Shown here piece by piece: positions 35,293 to 43,682 of a stretch of DNA of 64,000 nucleotides; positions within the stretch are counted from its first letter, which is position 1, and each line of letters opens with the position of its first letter. Both the position numbers and the translations under genes were made by a program. This DNA comes from Nocardia amikacinitolerans NBRC 108937 (GTDB taxonomy: Bacteria > Actinomycetota > Actinomycetes > Mycobacteriales > Mycobacteriaceae). The DNA is taken from assembly GCF_001612615.1 (NCBI RefSeq), contig NZ_BDAU01000028.1, positions 62,001 through 126,000 of the forward strand. Reading direction: 5' to 3'. The notes below the pieces were generated by a model. It did no database searches. It saw nothing but the letters and a program-made list of their open reading frames with translations, and was not told the DNA's origin.

Positions 35293-35748
35293 ATGGCCGG
35301 AACCCATATCGCCAAGCGCATCGAGCCGGGTGAGATCGACGCCGAGGTCGCGGCGCGCGCTATGCGGCGAATCAAGGACTACCTCATGCGCCATCCCTCG
35401 GAGGAGACCATTCGCGTCGACGGTGAGACCGGCGACAACGCCCTCATCCTCCCCCGCGAGGTGGTCAATATGGTGGCGTTCATCCTCGCCCAAGCCGCCG
35501 AAGGTCGAGGGGTCTCGATCGTGCCGTCGCACGCCGAGCTGACGACCCAGCAGGCGGCGGACATGCTCAACGTCTCGCGGCCTTACGTCGTTCGGTTGCT
35601 GGAGGCCGGTGAGATCCCCTTCCGGCTCATCGGCACGCACCGCAGGATCAGGTTCGACGACCTGAAGGACTATCAGCGGCGCAGCGAGGCGACGAGCCGG
35701 GCCGCGGCAGACGAGCTGTCCGACCTCGGACAAGAACTCGGCATCTGA
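35293..35748 (+). CDS. Excisionase/MerR-type HTH antitoxin
   Basis: 151 aa. The C-terminal HTH_17-like domain (83-130, LTTQQAADMLNVSRPYVVRL, then GEIPFRLIGTHRRIRFDDL) is the DNA-binding fold of excisionases and of antitoxins paired with PIN toxins. The N-terminal half (residues 1-70) is probably the dimerisation region. The short C-terminal tail (AAADELSDLGQELGI) may wrap the toxin. GAGGAGG stands 6 bp before the ATG. Two bases separate it from the PIN toxin gene. It likely represses its own promoter through the phased TTTCG repeats. Confidence 0.82.
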   Translation: MAGTHIAKRIEPGEIDAEVAARAMRRIKDYLMRHPSEETIRVDGETGDNALILPREVVNMVAFILAQAAEGRGVSIVPSHAELTTQQAADMLNVSRPYVVRLLEAGEIPFRLIGTHRRIRFDDLKDYQRRSEATSRAAADELSDLGQELGI

Positions 35749-35750
35749 CC

Positions 35751-36314
35751 ATGTCCTTCGTAGTCGTGTACGACGCCAACGTCCTCTACGGCAACACCCT
35801 CCGAGACATGCTCATCCGTCTCGCCAGATCCGGTGTCGTCCAGGCGAAGTGGACCAACGCGATACTCGACGAGACACTCCGGAACCTCGCGGACAAGCGA
35901 CCTGACATCCCGGCTTCCAAGCTCCGTCGGCTTCGCGAGCTGATCGTGGGCGCGGTGCCGGACTGCCTTGTCGAGGCGTACGAGCCGCTCATCGAGGGTT
36001 TGAAGCTGCCAGATCCCGACGATCGGCATGTTCTCGCGGCCGCGATCAAGGTGGGAGCACAGGTGATCGTCACGGCGAACCTGCGAGACTTCCCACCAGA
36101 GCAGCTGGCGGCGTGGAACATCGAAGCCCGAAGCCCGGACGAATTCGTCCTCGACCAGATCGCCCTCGACGACCGGATCGTATGGGCGTGTGTGCAGCAG
36201 ATCGCCGACTCCCGTCGCAATCCACCCGAATCCGTGGACGAGATCCTCGACGCATTGGAAAGCGCCGGCTTGGTCGAATCCGTGGCAGCCCTGCGATCCG
36301 GTCGCCGCTGGTGA
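35751..36314 (+). CDS. PIN domain toxin (putative ribonuclease)
   Basis: 187 aa. PIN-fold acidic residues are visible: Asp8 in VVVYDANVLYG, Glu41 in LDETLRN, Asp90/91 in LPDPDDRHVLAAAI, and Asn110/Asp113 in VTANLRDF. These coordinate metal for RNA cleavage in VapC-like toxins. The protein carries a C-terminal helical extension of about 60 residues beyond the usual 130-aa VapC, matching the longer PIN proteins paired with excisionase-type antitoxins. It sits between fadE25/tetR and purE, where mycobacteria have no such pair, so it was probably acquired. Confidence 0.83.
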   Translation: MSFVVVYDANVLYGNTLRDMLIRLARSGVVQAKWTNAILDETLRNLADKRPDIPASKLRRLRELIVGAVPDCLVEAYEPLIEGLKLPDPDDRHVLAAAIKVGAQVIVTANLRDFPPEQLAAWNIEARSPDEFVLDQIALDDRIVWACVQQIADSRRNPPESVDEILDALESAGLVESVAALRSGRRW

Positions 36315-36335
36315 ACAGCGACCGGGCGTCGCAGA

Positions 36336-36828
<493 letters not shown>

Positions 36829-36836
<8 letters not shown>

Positions 36837-38031
36837 GGGGATCCCATCCGTCGGTCCACACCGCGTGCGACATCCAGTGCGCCGCCCGCTCTGCCTTCTC
36901 GCGCACCTCGGCCACGTCGTCGCCGAGGACGTTGATGTGCCCGATCTTGCGATCGGGACGTTCGCCCTTGCCGTACAGGTGCACCTTCGCGTCGGGCATC
37001 CTGGCGAACAGGTGGTGCAGCCGCTCGTCCATCGACATCTCGGGCGCCTGCTCGGCGCCGAGGATGTTGGCCATCACAGTGACCGGAGCCAGCGGGCTGG
37101 TGTCGCCCAGCGGGTAGTCGAGCACGGCACGCAGGTGCTGCTCGAACTGCCCGGTGCGCGCACCGTCCATGCCCCAGTGGCCGGAGTTGTGCGGGCGCAT
37201 CGCCAGCTCGTTCACCAGCAGCGCGCCGTCGTGGGTCTCGAAGAGCTCGACGGCCATCGCGCCGACCACGCCGAGCTCGGCGGCCAGGTTCAGCGCAAGG
37301 GTCTCCGCCACGGCGGCCTGCTCGTCGGCCAGATCCGGCGCGGGCGCGATCACCACCGCGCACTGCCCCTTGCGCTGCACGGTCTCCACCACCGGCCAGG
37401 TCGCGGCCTGCCCGAACGGCGAACGGGCGACCATCGCCGAGAGCTCGCGCTTCAGATCGACCTTCGCCTCGGCGAGCAGCCGCACACCGTGCGCGAGCTG
37501 ATCGGTGACGATCCGCTCGGCCTCGGCCGCGTCGGCGGGCATCCAGACACCGCGGCCGTCGTAACCGCCGCGCACCGCCTTGAGCACGAACGGCCAGCCG
37601 TGCTCGTCGCCGAAGCGCACCGCGTCGGAGGGCTCGGCGACCGGGGTGAACGCGGGCACCGGGACGCCGAGCTCGGCGAGCTTGGTCCGCATGGCCAGTT
37701 TGTCCTGGGCGTAGACCAGTGCCTGCGGCGGCGGCGCCACGTTGACGCCCTCGGCGACCAGCGCCTCGAGGTGCTCGGTCGGCACGTGCTCGTGGTCGAA
37801 GGTCAGCGCGTGCGAACCGACGGCGGCCTTGCGCAACGCGGCGAGATCGGTGTGGCTGCCGAGGACCACGTCGGGACTGACCTGCGCGGCCGGGTCCTCC
37901 GGGTTCTCGGCGAGCACCCGGAGCCGCTGGCCGAGCGCGATGGCGGCCTGATGGGTCATTCGCGCGAGCTGACCGCCACCGATCATGGTGACGGTGGGCA
38001 TCGCGGCTTGATCGAAGGAACGGGTACTCAC
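36829..38031 (-). CDS. purK: 5-(carboxyamino)imidazole ribonucleotide synthase
   Basis: About 400 aa ATP-grasp enzyme that carboxylates AIR to N5-CAIR. It shows VTMIGGGQLARMTHQAAIAL at the N terminus, the ATP-grasp segment FVLKAVRGGYDGRGVW, and NELAMRPHNSGHWGMDG near the active site. The start is uncertain: GTG at 38031 (STRSFDQAAMPT) or ATG at 38001. Neither has a clear ribosome binding site; a weak AAGATT lies before 38031. Operon with purE. Confidence 0.95.
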
Positions 38032-38088
38032 GTCGTGCAATCTTGTCATGTCCGGCCGCAATGACCGCTACCGGTACACTCGGCTCTC

Positions 38089-38631
38089 GTGTCTTTCGTC
38101 GACGACGTGGTCAGCGTCCTCCCCCGACCCCTGCGGGAGATCGCCTACCGCCACCACGAGCTGATCAAGTTCGCCATCGTCGGCGCGACGACCTTCGTGA
38201 TCGACAGCGGGATCTTCTACTTCCTCAAGCTGACCGTGCTGACCGAGAAGCCGGTCACCGCGAAGATCATCTCCGGCGTCATCGCCGTGATCGCCTCCTA
38301 CATCCTGAACCGGGAGTGGTCGTTCAAGAACCGCGGCGGCCGGGAACGCCACCACGAAGCGCTGCTGTTCTTCGCGGTCAGCGGCGTCGGCGTTGCGCTG
38401 AGCAACATCCCGCTGTGGATCTCGAGCTACGTGTTCGATCTGCGGCAGCCGAACGTCAGCTTCGCCGTCGAGAACATCGCCGATTTCATCAGCGCCTTCA
38501 TCATCGGCAACCTGCTCCAGATGGCTTTCCGATTCTGGGCGATGCGGCGCTGGGTCTTCCCCGACGAGATGACCGAGCTGGAAGCCGAGCTCGAGGAACT
38601 CATCGAAGAGGAACAGCTCGGCCAGGCCTGA
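38089..38631 (+). CDS. GtrA family membrane protein
   Basis: 180 aa with four hydrophobic helices: IKFAIVGATTFVIDSGIFYF, a second containing IISGVIAVIASYILNREWSF, and two more before an acidic tail (ELEAELEELIEEEQLGQA). It is the positional match of Rv3277. GtrA proteins are linked to polyprenyl-phosphate sugar flipping. GTG at 38089 has TACACT 8 bp upstream and no ribosome binding site. Its stop abuts the stop of the convergent histidine kinase gene with no spacer (TGATCA). Confidence 0.87.
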   Translation: MSFVDDVVSVLPRPLREIAYRHHELIKFAIVGATTFVIDSGIFYFLKLTVLTEKPVTAKIISGVIAVIASYILNREWSFKNRGGRERHHEALLFFAVSGVGVALSNIPLWISSYVFDLRQPNVSFAVENIADFISAFIIGNLLQMAFRFWAMRRWVFPDEMTELEAELEELIEEEQLGQA

Positions 38632-39939
38632 TCAGCGCGGCTCCGGCACCGCACCCGTCGTCCGAGTCGGCGTCCACGATCCGAGGAACACCGCGAACAG
38701 CGCGGGTCTGCGCCGCTGCAACTCCAGCCGACCGCCGTCCGCCTCGATCAACGCGCGCGCCAACGCCAAGCCGACGCCCGTCGACCCGCCCGCGGAGAAG
38801 CCGCGATCGAAGATGTACGGCGCCAGCTCGTCGCGCACGCCCTCGCCTTCGTCGGCCACCTCGACGCACACCAGCGGCTCGCGGGCATTGCCGGGACGGA
38901 CCGTGCGCACCGACACCGTGCATGTCCCGCCGCCGTGCATGAGCGCGTTGTCGATGAGCACCGTCACCGCCTCCCGCAGGCGCGACGGGGTAATCGGCGC
39001 GCGCAGCGATTCGTCGCCGGTCAGCACCAGCTCGCGCCCCGCCTCGGCGAACGGGCGCTTCCACTCGGCGACCATCCCGCACAGCTCGTCCATCACCGGG
39101 ATCGGATCGCGGTCTGCCGCGTCCTCGTCGCGGGAAGCGCGGACCAGTTCGTCGATGGCCTCGGTGAGCCGGTCGACCTGCGCCATCGCCTCCTCGGCCT
39201 CGTGCACCACCTCGGGATCGGCGTGCGCGGAGAGTTCGTCCAAGCGCAGGCGCACCGCGGTCAGGCGGCTGCGCAGCTGATGGGAGACGTCGGCGACCAG
39301 CGCGTGCTCGCGTTGCAGACGGCCCGCGATCTCGACAGTGGCCGAGTCGAGCACGTCGGAGACGCGGTCCAGTTCGGAGATGCCGTGCCGGCGCGGGTCG
39401 GCGCGGAAGTCGCCCATCGCCAACCGGGCCGCGCGCGCCGCGACATCGCGCAGCGGATCGGCGACCCGGCGCGCGGTCACCACCGCGACCGTCACCGCCG
39501 CGCCGAGCGAGGCGAGCACGGCCAGCGCAACCACCGCGACCGCCTGCCGCTGCCGCGCGTGCATCGGCGCGGCGGGCACCTCGAGGCGCAGCGATCCCGA
39601 GGTACCCATAGACAACGATTCCACCAGCGGGTCGGGCACCGAGTCCGCGCCGATGTCGAGGCGCGAGGCGTTGTCCTGCGGGCTGGGGTAGACGATCGTG
39701 AGCTTGCCGTTCTCCGGCACCAGCGGACGCACCACGCGCACGTCGAGACCGCCGCGCACCAGACCGTCGTCCTGTTCCTGGGCGATGACCTCGGCGGCGA
39801 TCCGGTCCAGCCTGCTCTGCAAGTCGTTGCGGGTGATGTCCTCGACCCACAGCCAGGCGGTGTAGGTCAACGGGACGCCGAGCACGACCGTGGTCAAGGT
39901 GAGCACGGTCAGCATCGACCGCAGGATCCGGCGCCGCAC
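38632..39939 (-). CDS. Two-component sensor histidine kinase
   Basis: 435 aa membrane kinase. An N-terminal helix (about 8-31) and a second one (about 132-156) flank a periplasmic sensor loop of about 100 residues. A HAMP domain follows (RRVADPLRDVAARAARLAMG), then the dimerisation helix with the phospho-acceptor His220 (ADVSHQLRSRLTA) and an HATPase domain with N-box VTVLIDNALMHGG and G-boxes VADEGEGV and GSTGVGLALA. The stop of its response regulator is 1 bp upstream of this GTG start. The signal is unknown. Confidence 0.9.
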   Translation of the reverse strand: MRRRILRSMLTVLTLTTVVLGVPLTYTAWLWVEDITRNDLQSRLDRIAAEVIAQEQDDGLVRGGLDVRVVRPLVPENGKLTIVYPSPQDNASRLDIGADSVPDPLVESLSMGTSGSLRLEVPAAPMHARQRQAVAVVALAVLASLGAAVTVAVVTARRVADPLRDVAARAARLAMGDFRADPRRHGISELDRVSDVLDSATVEIAGRLQREHALVADVSHQLRSRLTAVRLRLDELSAHADPEVVHEAEEAMAQVDRLTEAIDELVRASRDEDAADRDPIPVMDELCGMVAEWKRPFAEAGRELVLTGDESLRAPITPSRLREAVTVLIDNALMHGGGTCTVSVRTVRPGNAREPLVCVEVADEGEGVRDELAPYIFDRGFSAGGSTGVGLALARALIEADGGRLELQRRRPALFAVFLGSWTPTRTTGAVPEPR

Positions 39940-39940
39940 G

Positions 39941-40618
39941 TCAGTCGGTGTTCAGCCGGAAGCCGACGCCACGCACCGTGACGATGCGCCGCTCGGCCAT
40001 CGGACCCTCGTCGCCGATCTTGCGGCGCAGCCAGGACATGTGCATGTCCAGCGTCTTGGAGCCGCGCAGTTCGGCGTCGCCCCAGACCTCGCGCAGGATC
40101 GTCTCGCGCGGCACCACCTGACCCGCGCGATCGATGAGCACCTTGAGCAGCTCGTACTCCTTGTTCGCCAGACCGACCTCGACGCCGTTGACGAGCACCC
40201 GGCGCGCGGCGGGCTCCAGCCGGATGCCGCCGACCTCGACCGCCTCGTCGCCGATTCCGCTGCGGCGCAACAGCGCTCGCACCCGAGCCAACAGTTCCGC
40301 GAGCCGGAACGGCTTGCCGACGTAGTCGTCGGCGCCCGCGTCCAGCCCCACCACGAAATCGACCTCGTCGGTGCGCGCGGTGAGCATCAGCACCGCCAAG
40401 TCGGCACCGCGTGCGCGCACCTGTCTGCACACCTCGAGCCCGTCCATGCCGGGCAGGCCGAGGTCGAGAATCAGCAGGTCGTGGTTGCCCTCGAGCGCGC
40501 GGCGCAGCACGGCGGGGCCGAAGCTCTCCACGGTGACGTGATAACCCTCGCGCCCCAACGCGCGCGACAGCGGGGCGGCGATGGCCTCGTCGTCTTCGGC
40601 CAGGAGTACGGCGGTCAT
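39941..40618 (-). CDS. OmpR/PhoB family response regulator
   Basis: 225 aa. The receiver domain (1-115) has Asp9/Asp10 in LLAEDDEAI, the phospho-acceptor Asp52 in LLILDLGLPGMDG and Lys in GADDYVGKPF. The C-terminal winged helix (130-222) ends RRIVTVRGVGFRLNTD. Cotranscribed with the histidine kinase downstream. This pair is an addition to the mycobacterial gene order at this place. Confidence 0.92.
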   Translation of the reverse strand: MTAVLLAEDDEAIAAPLSRALGREGYHVTVESFGPAVLRRALEGNHDLLILDLGLPGMDGLEVCRQVRARGADLAVLMLTARTDEVDFVVGLDAGADDYVGKPFRLAELLARVRALLRRSGIGDEAVEVGGIRLEPAARRVLVNGVEVGLANKEYELLKVLIDRAGQVVPRETILREVWGDAELRGSKTLDMHMSWLRRKIGDEGPMAERRIVTVRGVGFRLNTD

Positions 40619-40655
40619 GGAAACAGATTACGGACAACGGGCGCGATCGCCCGGC

Positions 40656-41195
40656 TCACCGATAGCCGCCCGCCGGGCCGAACCCGTGCTGGTGGCTCGA
40701 CCGGTCCACTTCGAACACCTGGTGGTACAGCAGCGCGTGCACGTCCTGCACGTTGGGGATGTCGTCGTATTCCAGCGGCTCCTCCGAGGACGAGCCGATG
40801 ATCAGGGTGCCGGTGCCGAGCACCCTGTCGAACAGCCCGTGCCGGAACTGCACGCTCGAGATGCGGCTCATCGGAATATCGATGCCGGTGTGGGTGAGCA
40901 CGCCCTGGCGCACGAGCACGCGCCGCTCGGTGACGATGAAGTGGGTCGTGCGCCAGCTCAGAATTGGTGCGACACAACGCCATACGACGATGCCGAACCA
41001 GATGGCGAAGATGAGGGCGAGCACGACGGTCGTGGCGGTGCCCGTGGTGTTGCGGTACGCCAGTCCCCCGGCGAAACCGGCGAGCGCCGTGGCCCCGATG
41101 AGCGTCACGATGGGCCAGAAGAGCATCTTCCAATGCGGATGGCGATGGAGTATCAACTGCTCGTCGGGAGCGAGCACATCCTCCGGATAACCCAT
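40656..41195 (-). CDS. PH-domain (bPH2) membrane protein
   Basis: About 179 aa. Two membrane helices (WPIVTLIGATALAGFAGGLA and TTVVLALIFAIWFGIVVW) are followed by a bacterial PH-like domain: HFIVTERRVLVRQGVLTHTG, then IDIPMSRISSVQF. It is the positional match of Rv3278c. ATG at 41195 is chosen because TAGTGT lies 7 bp upstream and the family starts MGYPEDVL. The function is unknown. Confidence 0.83.
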   Translation of the reverse strand: MGYPEDVLAPDEQLILHRHPHWKMLFWPIVTLIGATALAGFAGGLAYRNTTGTATTVVLALIFAIWFGIVVWRCVAPILSWRTTHFIVTERRVLVRQGVLTHTGIDIPMSRISSVQFRHGLFDRVLGTGTLIIGSSSEEPLEYDDIPNVQDVHALLYHQVFEVDRSSHQHGFGPAGGYR

Positions 41196-41394
41196 GCTCG
41201 GAACACTACCCCGGCAAGATGCCAGAATGCCTGACACCGGCTCCCGGCGTGCTGCACAATCGTCAGCTTGCAGGGGATCGCTTCACCGGCTGTTTCGCAT
41301 CGCGTACGACTTGGTTCCGCTTGTTCGAAAGCTCGGCCCCGATTCAGACGACAACCGCTCGGCATGACGTGCACTGACGACTGTGGAGGCGTGT

Positions 41395-42348
41395 GTGACC
41401 AAGGATCTGACCCAACTCGAAATCCTGACCGAACTCGAACCGGTGGCCGAACAGAACCTGAACCGGCATCTGTCGATGGCCAAGGACTGGCATCCGCACG
41501 ACTACGTGCCGTGGGACGAGGGGCGCAACTTCGCGGCGATGGGCGGCGTCGACTGGGAGCCCGAGCAATCCAGGCTGAGCGAGGTGGCCAAGGCCGCGAT
41601 GATCACCAACCTGCTCACCGAGGACAACCTCCCCTCCTACCACCGCTTGATCGCGCAGAACTTCTCCCAGGACGGCGCGTGGGGCAGCTGGGTCGGCCGC
41701 TGGACCGCGGAGGAGAACCGGCACGGCATCGTCATGCGCGACTACCTGGTCGTCACCCGCGGCGTGGATCCCGTCGCGCTGGAACAGGCCAGGATGATCC
41801 ACATGACCCAGGGCGTCGACGCGCCACCGGACTGGGACGGCTTCCTGGTCAACGTCGCCTACGTGACCTTCCAGGAGCTCGCGACCCGGGTCAGCCACCG
41901 CAACACCGGCAAGGTCTGCGAGGACCCGATCGCCGACCGCATGCTGCAACGGGTGGCGGCCGACGAGAACCTGCACATGATCTTCTATCGCAATATGTGC
42001 GGCGCGGCCCTCGACCTGGTTCCCGACCAGGCGATGATGGCGCTGACCAGGGTGCTCACCAGTTTCGTCATGCCTGGCGCCGGGATGCCGAACTGGCGCC
42101 GCAACAGCGTGCTCATGGCCAAGCACGGCATCTACGACCTGCGCCAGCATCTCGACGAGGTGGTCGCGCCGGTGCTGAAGAAGTGGGATGTCTTCGAGCG
42201 CAACGATTTCGGGCCGCGCGGGGAGCAGGCGCGCGATCGGCTCGCCGAGTTCATGGAAAAGCTGGGCCGGGACGTGCTCAAGTTCGAGGAGCAGCGGGAC
42301 CGGATGCTGGCCAGGGAGGCGGCGAAAGGTGACCTGCAGCCCGCCTGA
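41395..42348 (+). CDS. Acyl-ACP desaturase (ferritin-like diiron, DesA family)
   Basis: 317 aa soluble diiron desaturase that would introduce a double bond into acyl-ACP. The ligand motifs are EENRHG and DENLHM, with further Glu ligands in LTEDNLPSYHR and FQELATR. Similar to the mycobacterial DesA1/DesA2 group implicated in mycolate precursors. GTG at 41395 is chosen because GGAGG precedes it by 5 bp; an upstream GTG at 41383 overlaps that site. It is inserted between the PH protein and birA, next to carboxylase genes for fatty acid synthesis. Confidence 0.88.
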   Translation: MTKDLTQLEILTELEPVAEQNLNRHLSMAKDWHPHDYVPWDEGRNFAAMGGVDWEPEQSRLSEVAKAAMITNLLTEDNLPSYHRLIAQNFSQDGAWGSWVGRWTAEENRHGIVMRDYLVVTRGVDPVALEQARMIHMTQGVDAPPDWDGFLVNVAYVTFQELATRVSHRNTGKVCEDPIADRMLQRVAADENLHMIFYRNMCGAALDLVPDQAMMALTRVLTSFVMPGAGMPNWRRNSVLMAKHGIYDLRQHLDEVVAPVLKKWDVFERNDFGPRGEQARDRLAEFMEKLGRDVLKFEEQRDRMLAREAAKGDLQPA

Positions 42349-42367
42349 TCGCCGCGCGGGTCGGCAA

Positions 42368-42399
42368 TGGTGTGGCGGTGGTGATCCACCGCCACACCA
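42368..42399. terminator. Bidirectional terminator between the desaturase and birA
   Basis: 14-bp perfect inverted repeat (42368-42381, TGGTGTGGCGGTGG, with 42386-42399) and a tight TGAT loop, placed between two convergent stops. Confidence 0.75.
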
Positions 42400-42406
42400 C
42401 CGTCGA

Positions 42407-43222
42407 TCAGTAATCGGCGCGCAAATGGGTGACGTCGCCCGCGGAGACGGCGTCGTTTCCGATCAGCAAACGCCCGGTCGCGTCGACGCCCGTCGCGACA
42501 CCGGTCAGTGTCCGTCCGCCGGGCAGTTCGGCGCGCACGTCCATGCCGAGCGTGGCGCAGCGCTCGCGGTAGGCGGCGGCCAGATCGTCGGTCGCCCATG
42601 ACGCGTCGCGCCACGCGGTGAAGCGGCGCGCGAACTCGGTTAGCAGCGACTGCGCCACCAGGGTGCGGTCGGTCCGCTCCGCGCCAGCCAGCGCGAGCGA
42701 AGTGGCGTGCGGCACCGGCAATTCCGCCTCGGTGAGGCCGACGTTCACGCCGACGCCGATCACCACCGCCGGCACGTCGCCGCTCGCCGCCACCTCGGCC
42801 AGAATGCCGGCGACCTTGCGACCGCCGATCAGAATGTCGTTGGGCCACTTCAACATCGCGTCCACACCCGCCGTGCCGCGCAGTGCGTCCGCCACGGCGA
42901 CGCCGGTCAGCAGCGGCAGCCAGCCGAGCACCGCGGGCTCGATTCCGGGCAGCCGCACCAAGATCGACATCGCGATCTGCGCCCGCGGCGGACTGACCCA
43001 GGTACGCGCGTGCCTGCCGCGGCCCGCTTCCTGGGTCTCGGCGATCAGCACGCGGTGATCCTCGGAGCTCGCGGCCGCGGCGATCAGATCGGCATTGGTC
43101 GAGCCGGTGGACTCCACCACCTCCACCTGCGCGAAGAAGTCCGCGAACTCGCTCTCGGCGAGGCCACGCCGCAATCGTTCGGCATCCAGTGGCGGTCGGT
43201 GCGCTGAATCGGGCGTTTGCAC
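42407..43222 (-). CDS. birA: Biotin-[acetyl-CoA-carboxylase] ligase
   Basis: 271 aa, class I ligase without the DNA-binding domain. It has the biotinyl-5'-AMP-binding GRGRHARTWVSPP, the catalytic-loop KWPNDILIGGRKVAGIL, and a C-terminal SH3-like domain (GRTLTGVATGVDATGRLLIG). It would attach biotin to the AMKM lysine of AccA3 encoded about 6 kb away. GTG at 43222 has TAGCCT 7 bp upstream, indicating a leaderless start. Confidence 0.93.
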   Translation of the reverse strand: MQTPDSAHRPPLDAERLRRGLAESEFADFFAQVEVVESTGSTNADLIAAAASSEDHRVLIAETQEAGRGRHARTWVSPPRAQIAMSILVRLPGIEPAVLGWLPLLTGVAVADALRGTAGVDAMLKWPNDILIGGRKVAGILAEVAASGDVPAVVIGVGVNVGLTEAELPVPHATSLALAGAERTDRTLVAQSLLTEFARRFTAWRDASWATDDLAAAYRERCATLGMDVRAELPGGRTLTGVATGVDATGRLLIGNDAVSAGDVTHLRADY

Positions 43223-43274
43223 GAACCGCAGGCTACTCGCTCCCGTCCCGGGTCCGGGACGGGAGCGATCGGCC

Positions 43275-43457
43275 TCAGCCCGCGAGGTCGTAGCCGGCCA
43301 TGATGCCCGGCTCTCGCTCCCCGCGCGCACTGTCGTCCGAGGTCGACTCCTCTTCCTCGAACTCCGGATCGAGGATGGTCGGTTCGGCCTCGCGTACCCG
43401 CCAACTCGTCGACGCCGCCGTGGCGTACTCGGCGACGGTCCTACCCCACTCCCACAT
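43275..43457 (-). CDS. Small hypothetical protein, 60 aa
   Basis: Short ORF from ATG 43457 with GGAGGA 9 bp upstream. It starts MWEWGRTVAEYATAASTSWR, has a Glu-rich middle (FEEEESTS) and ends GIMAGYDLAG. It lies 52 bp upstream of birA on the same strand. The good ribosome binding site and position suggest a real gene; I recognise no domain. Confidence 0.45.
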   Translation of the reverse strand: MWEWGRTVAEYATAASTSWRVREAEPTILDPEFEEEESTSDDSARGEREPGIMAGYDLAG

Positions 43458-43645
43458 CACTGGCTCCTCCCCATGAGCCGGAAAATGGACTCCCCCAAGG
43501 TATCTGGACGCACGACGGGAGCGAAAGCGATTATCCGCGTGAGCGTCCGCACCGACGTCTCTCCGGACGTGTATGGTGGCCGCACGAGCCCCCGCCGAGC
43601 CCTTGTCCACCTGGGCTTTTCTACTCGCGGGTAGCCCACCGGGGG

Positions 43646-43675
43646 TTAGAAAGACCGACTGCTACTGGTTACACT
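43646..43675 (+). promoter_or_regulatory. Promoter of accD5, leaderless type
   Basis: TTAGAA (43646-43651) and TACACT (43670-43675) with an 18-bp spacer. The ATG of accD5 begins 7 bp after the -10 and no ribosome binding site exists, so transcription should start at or next to the A of the start codon. Confidence 0.6.
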
Positions 43676-43682
43676 CCGAGCC

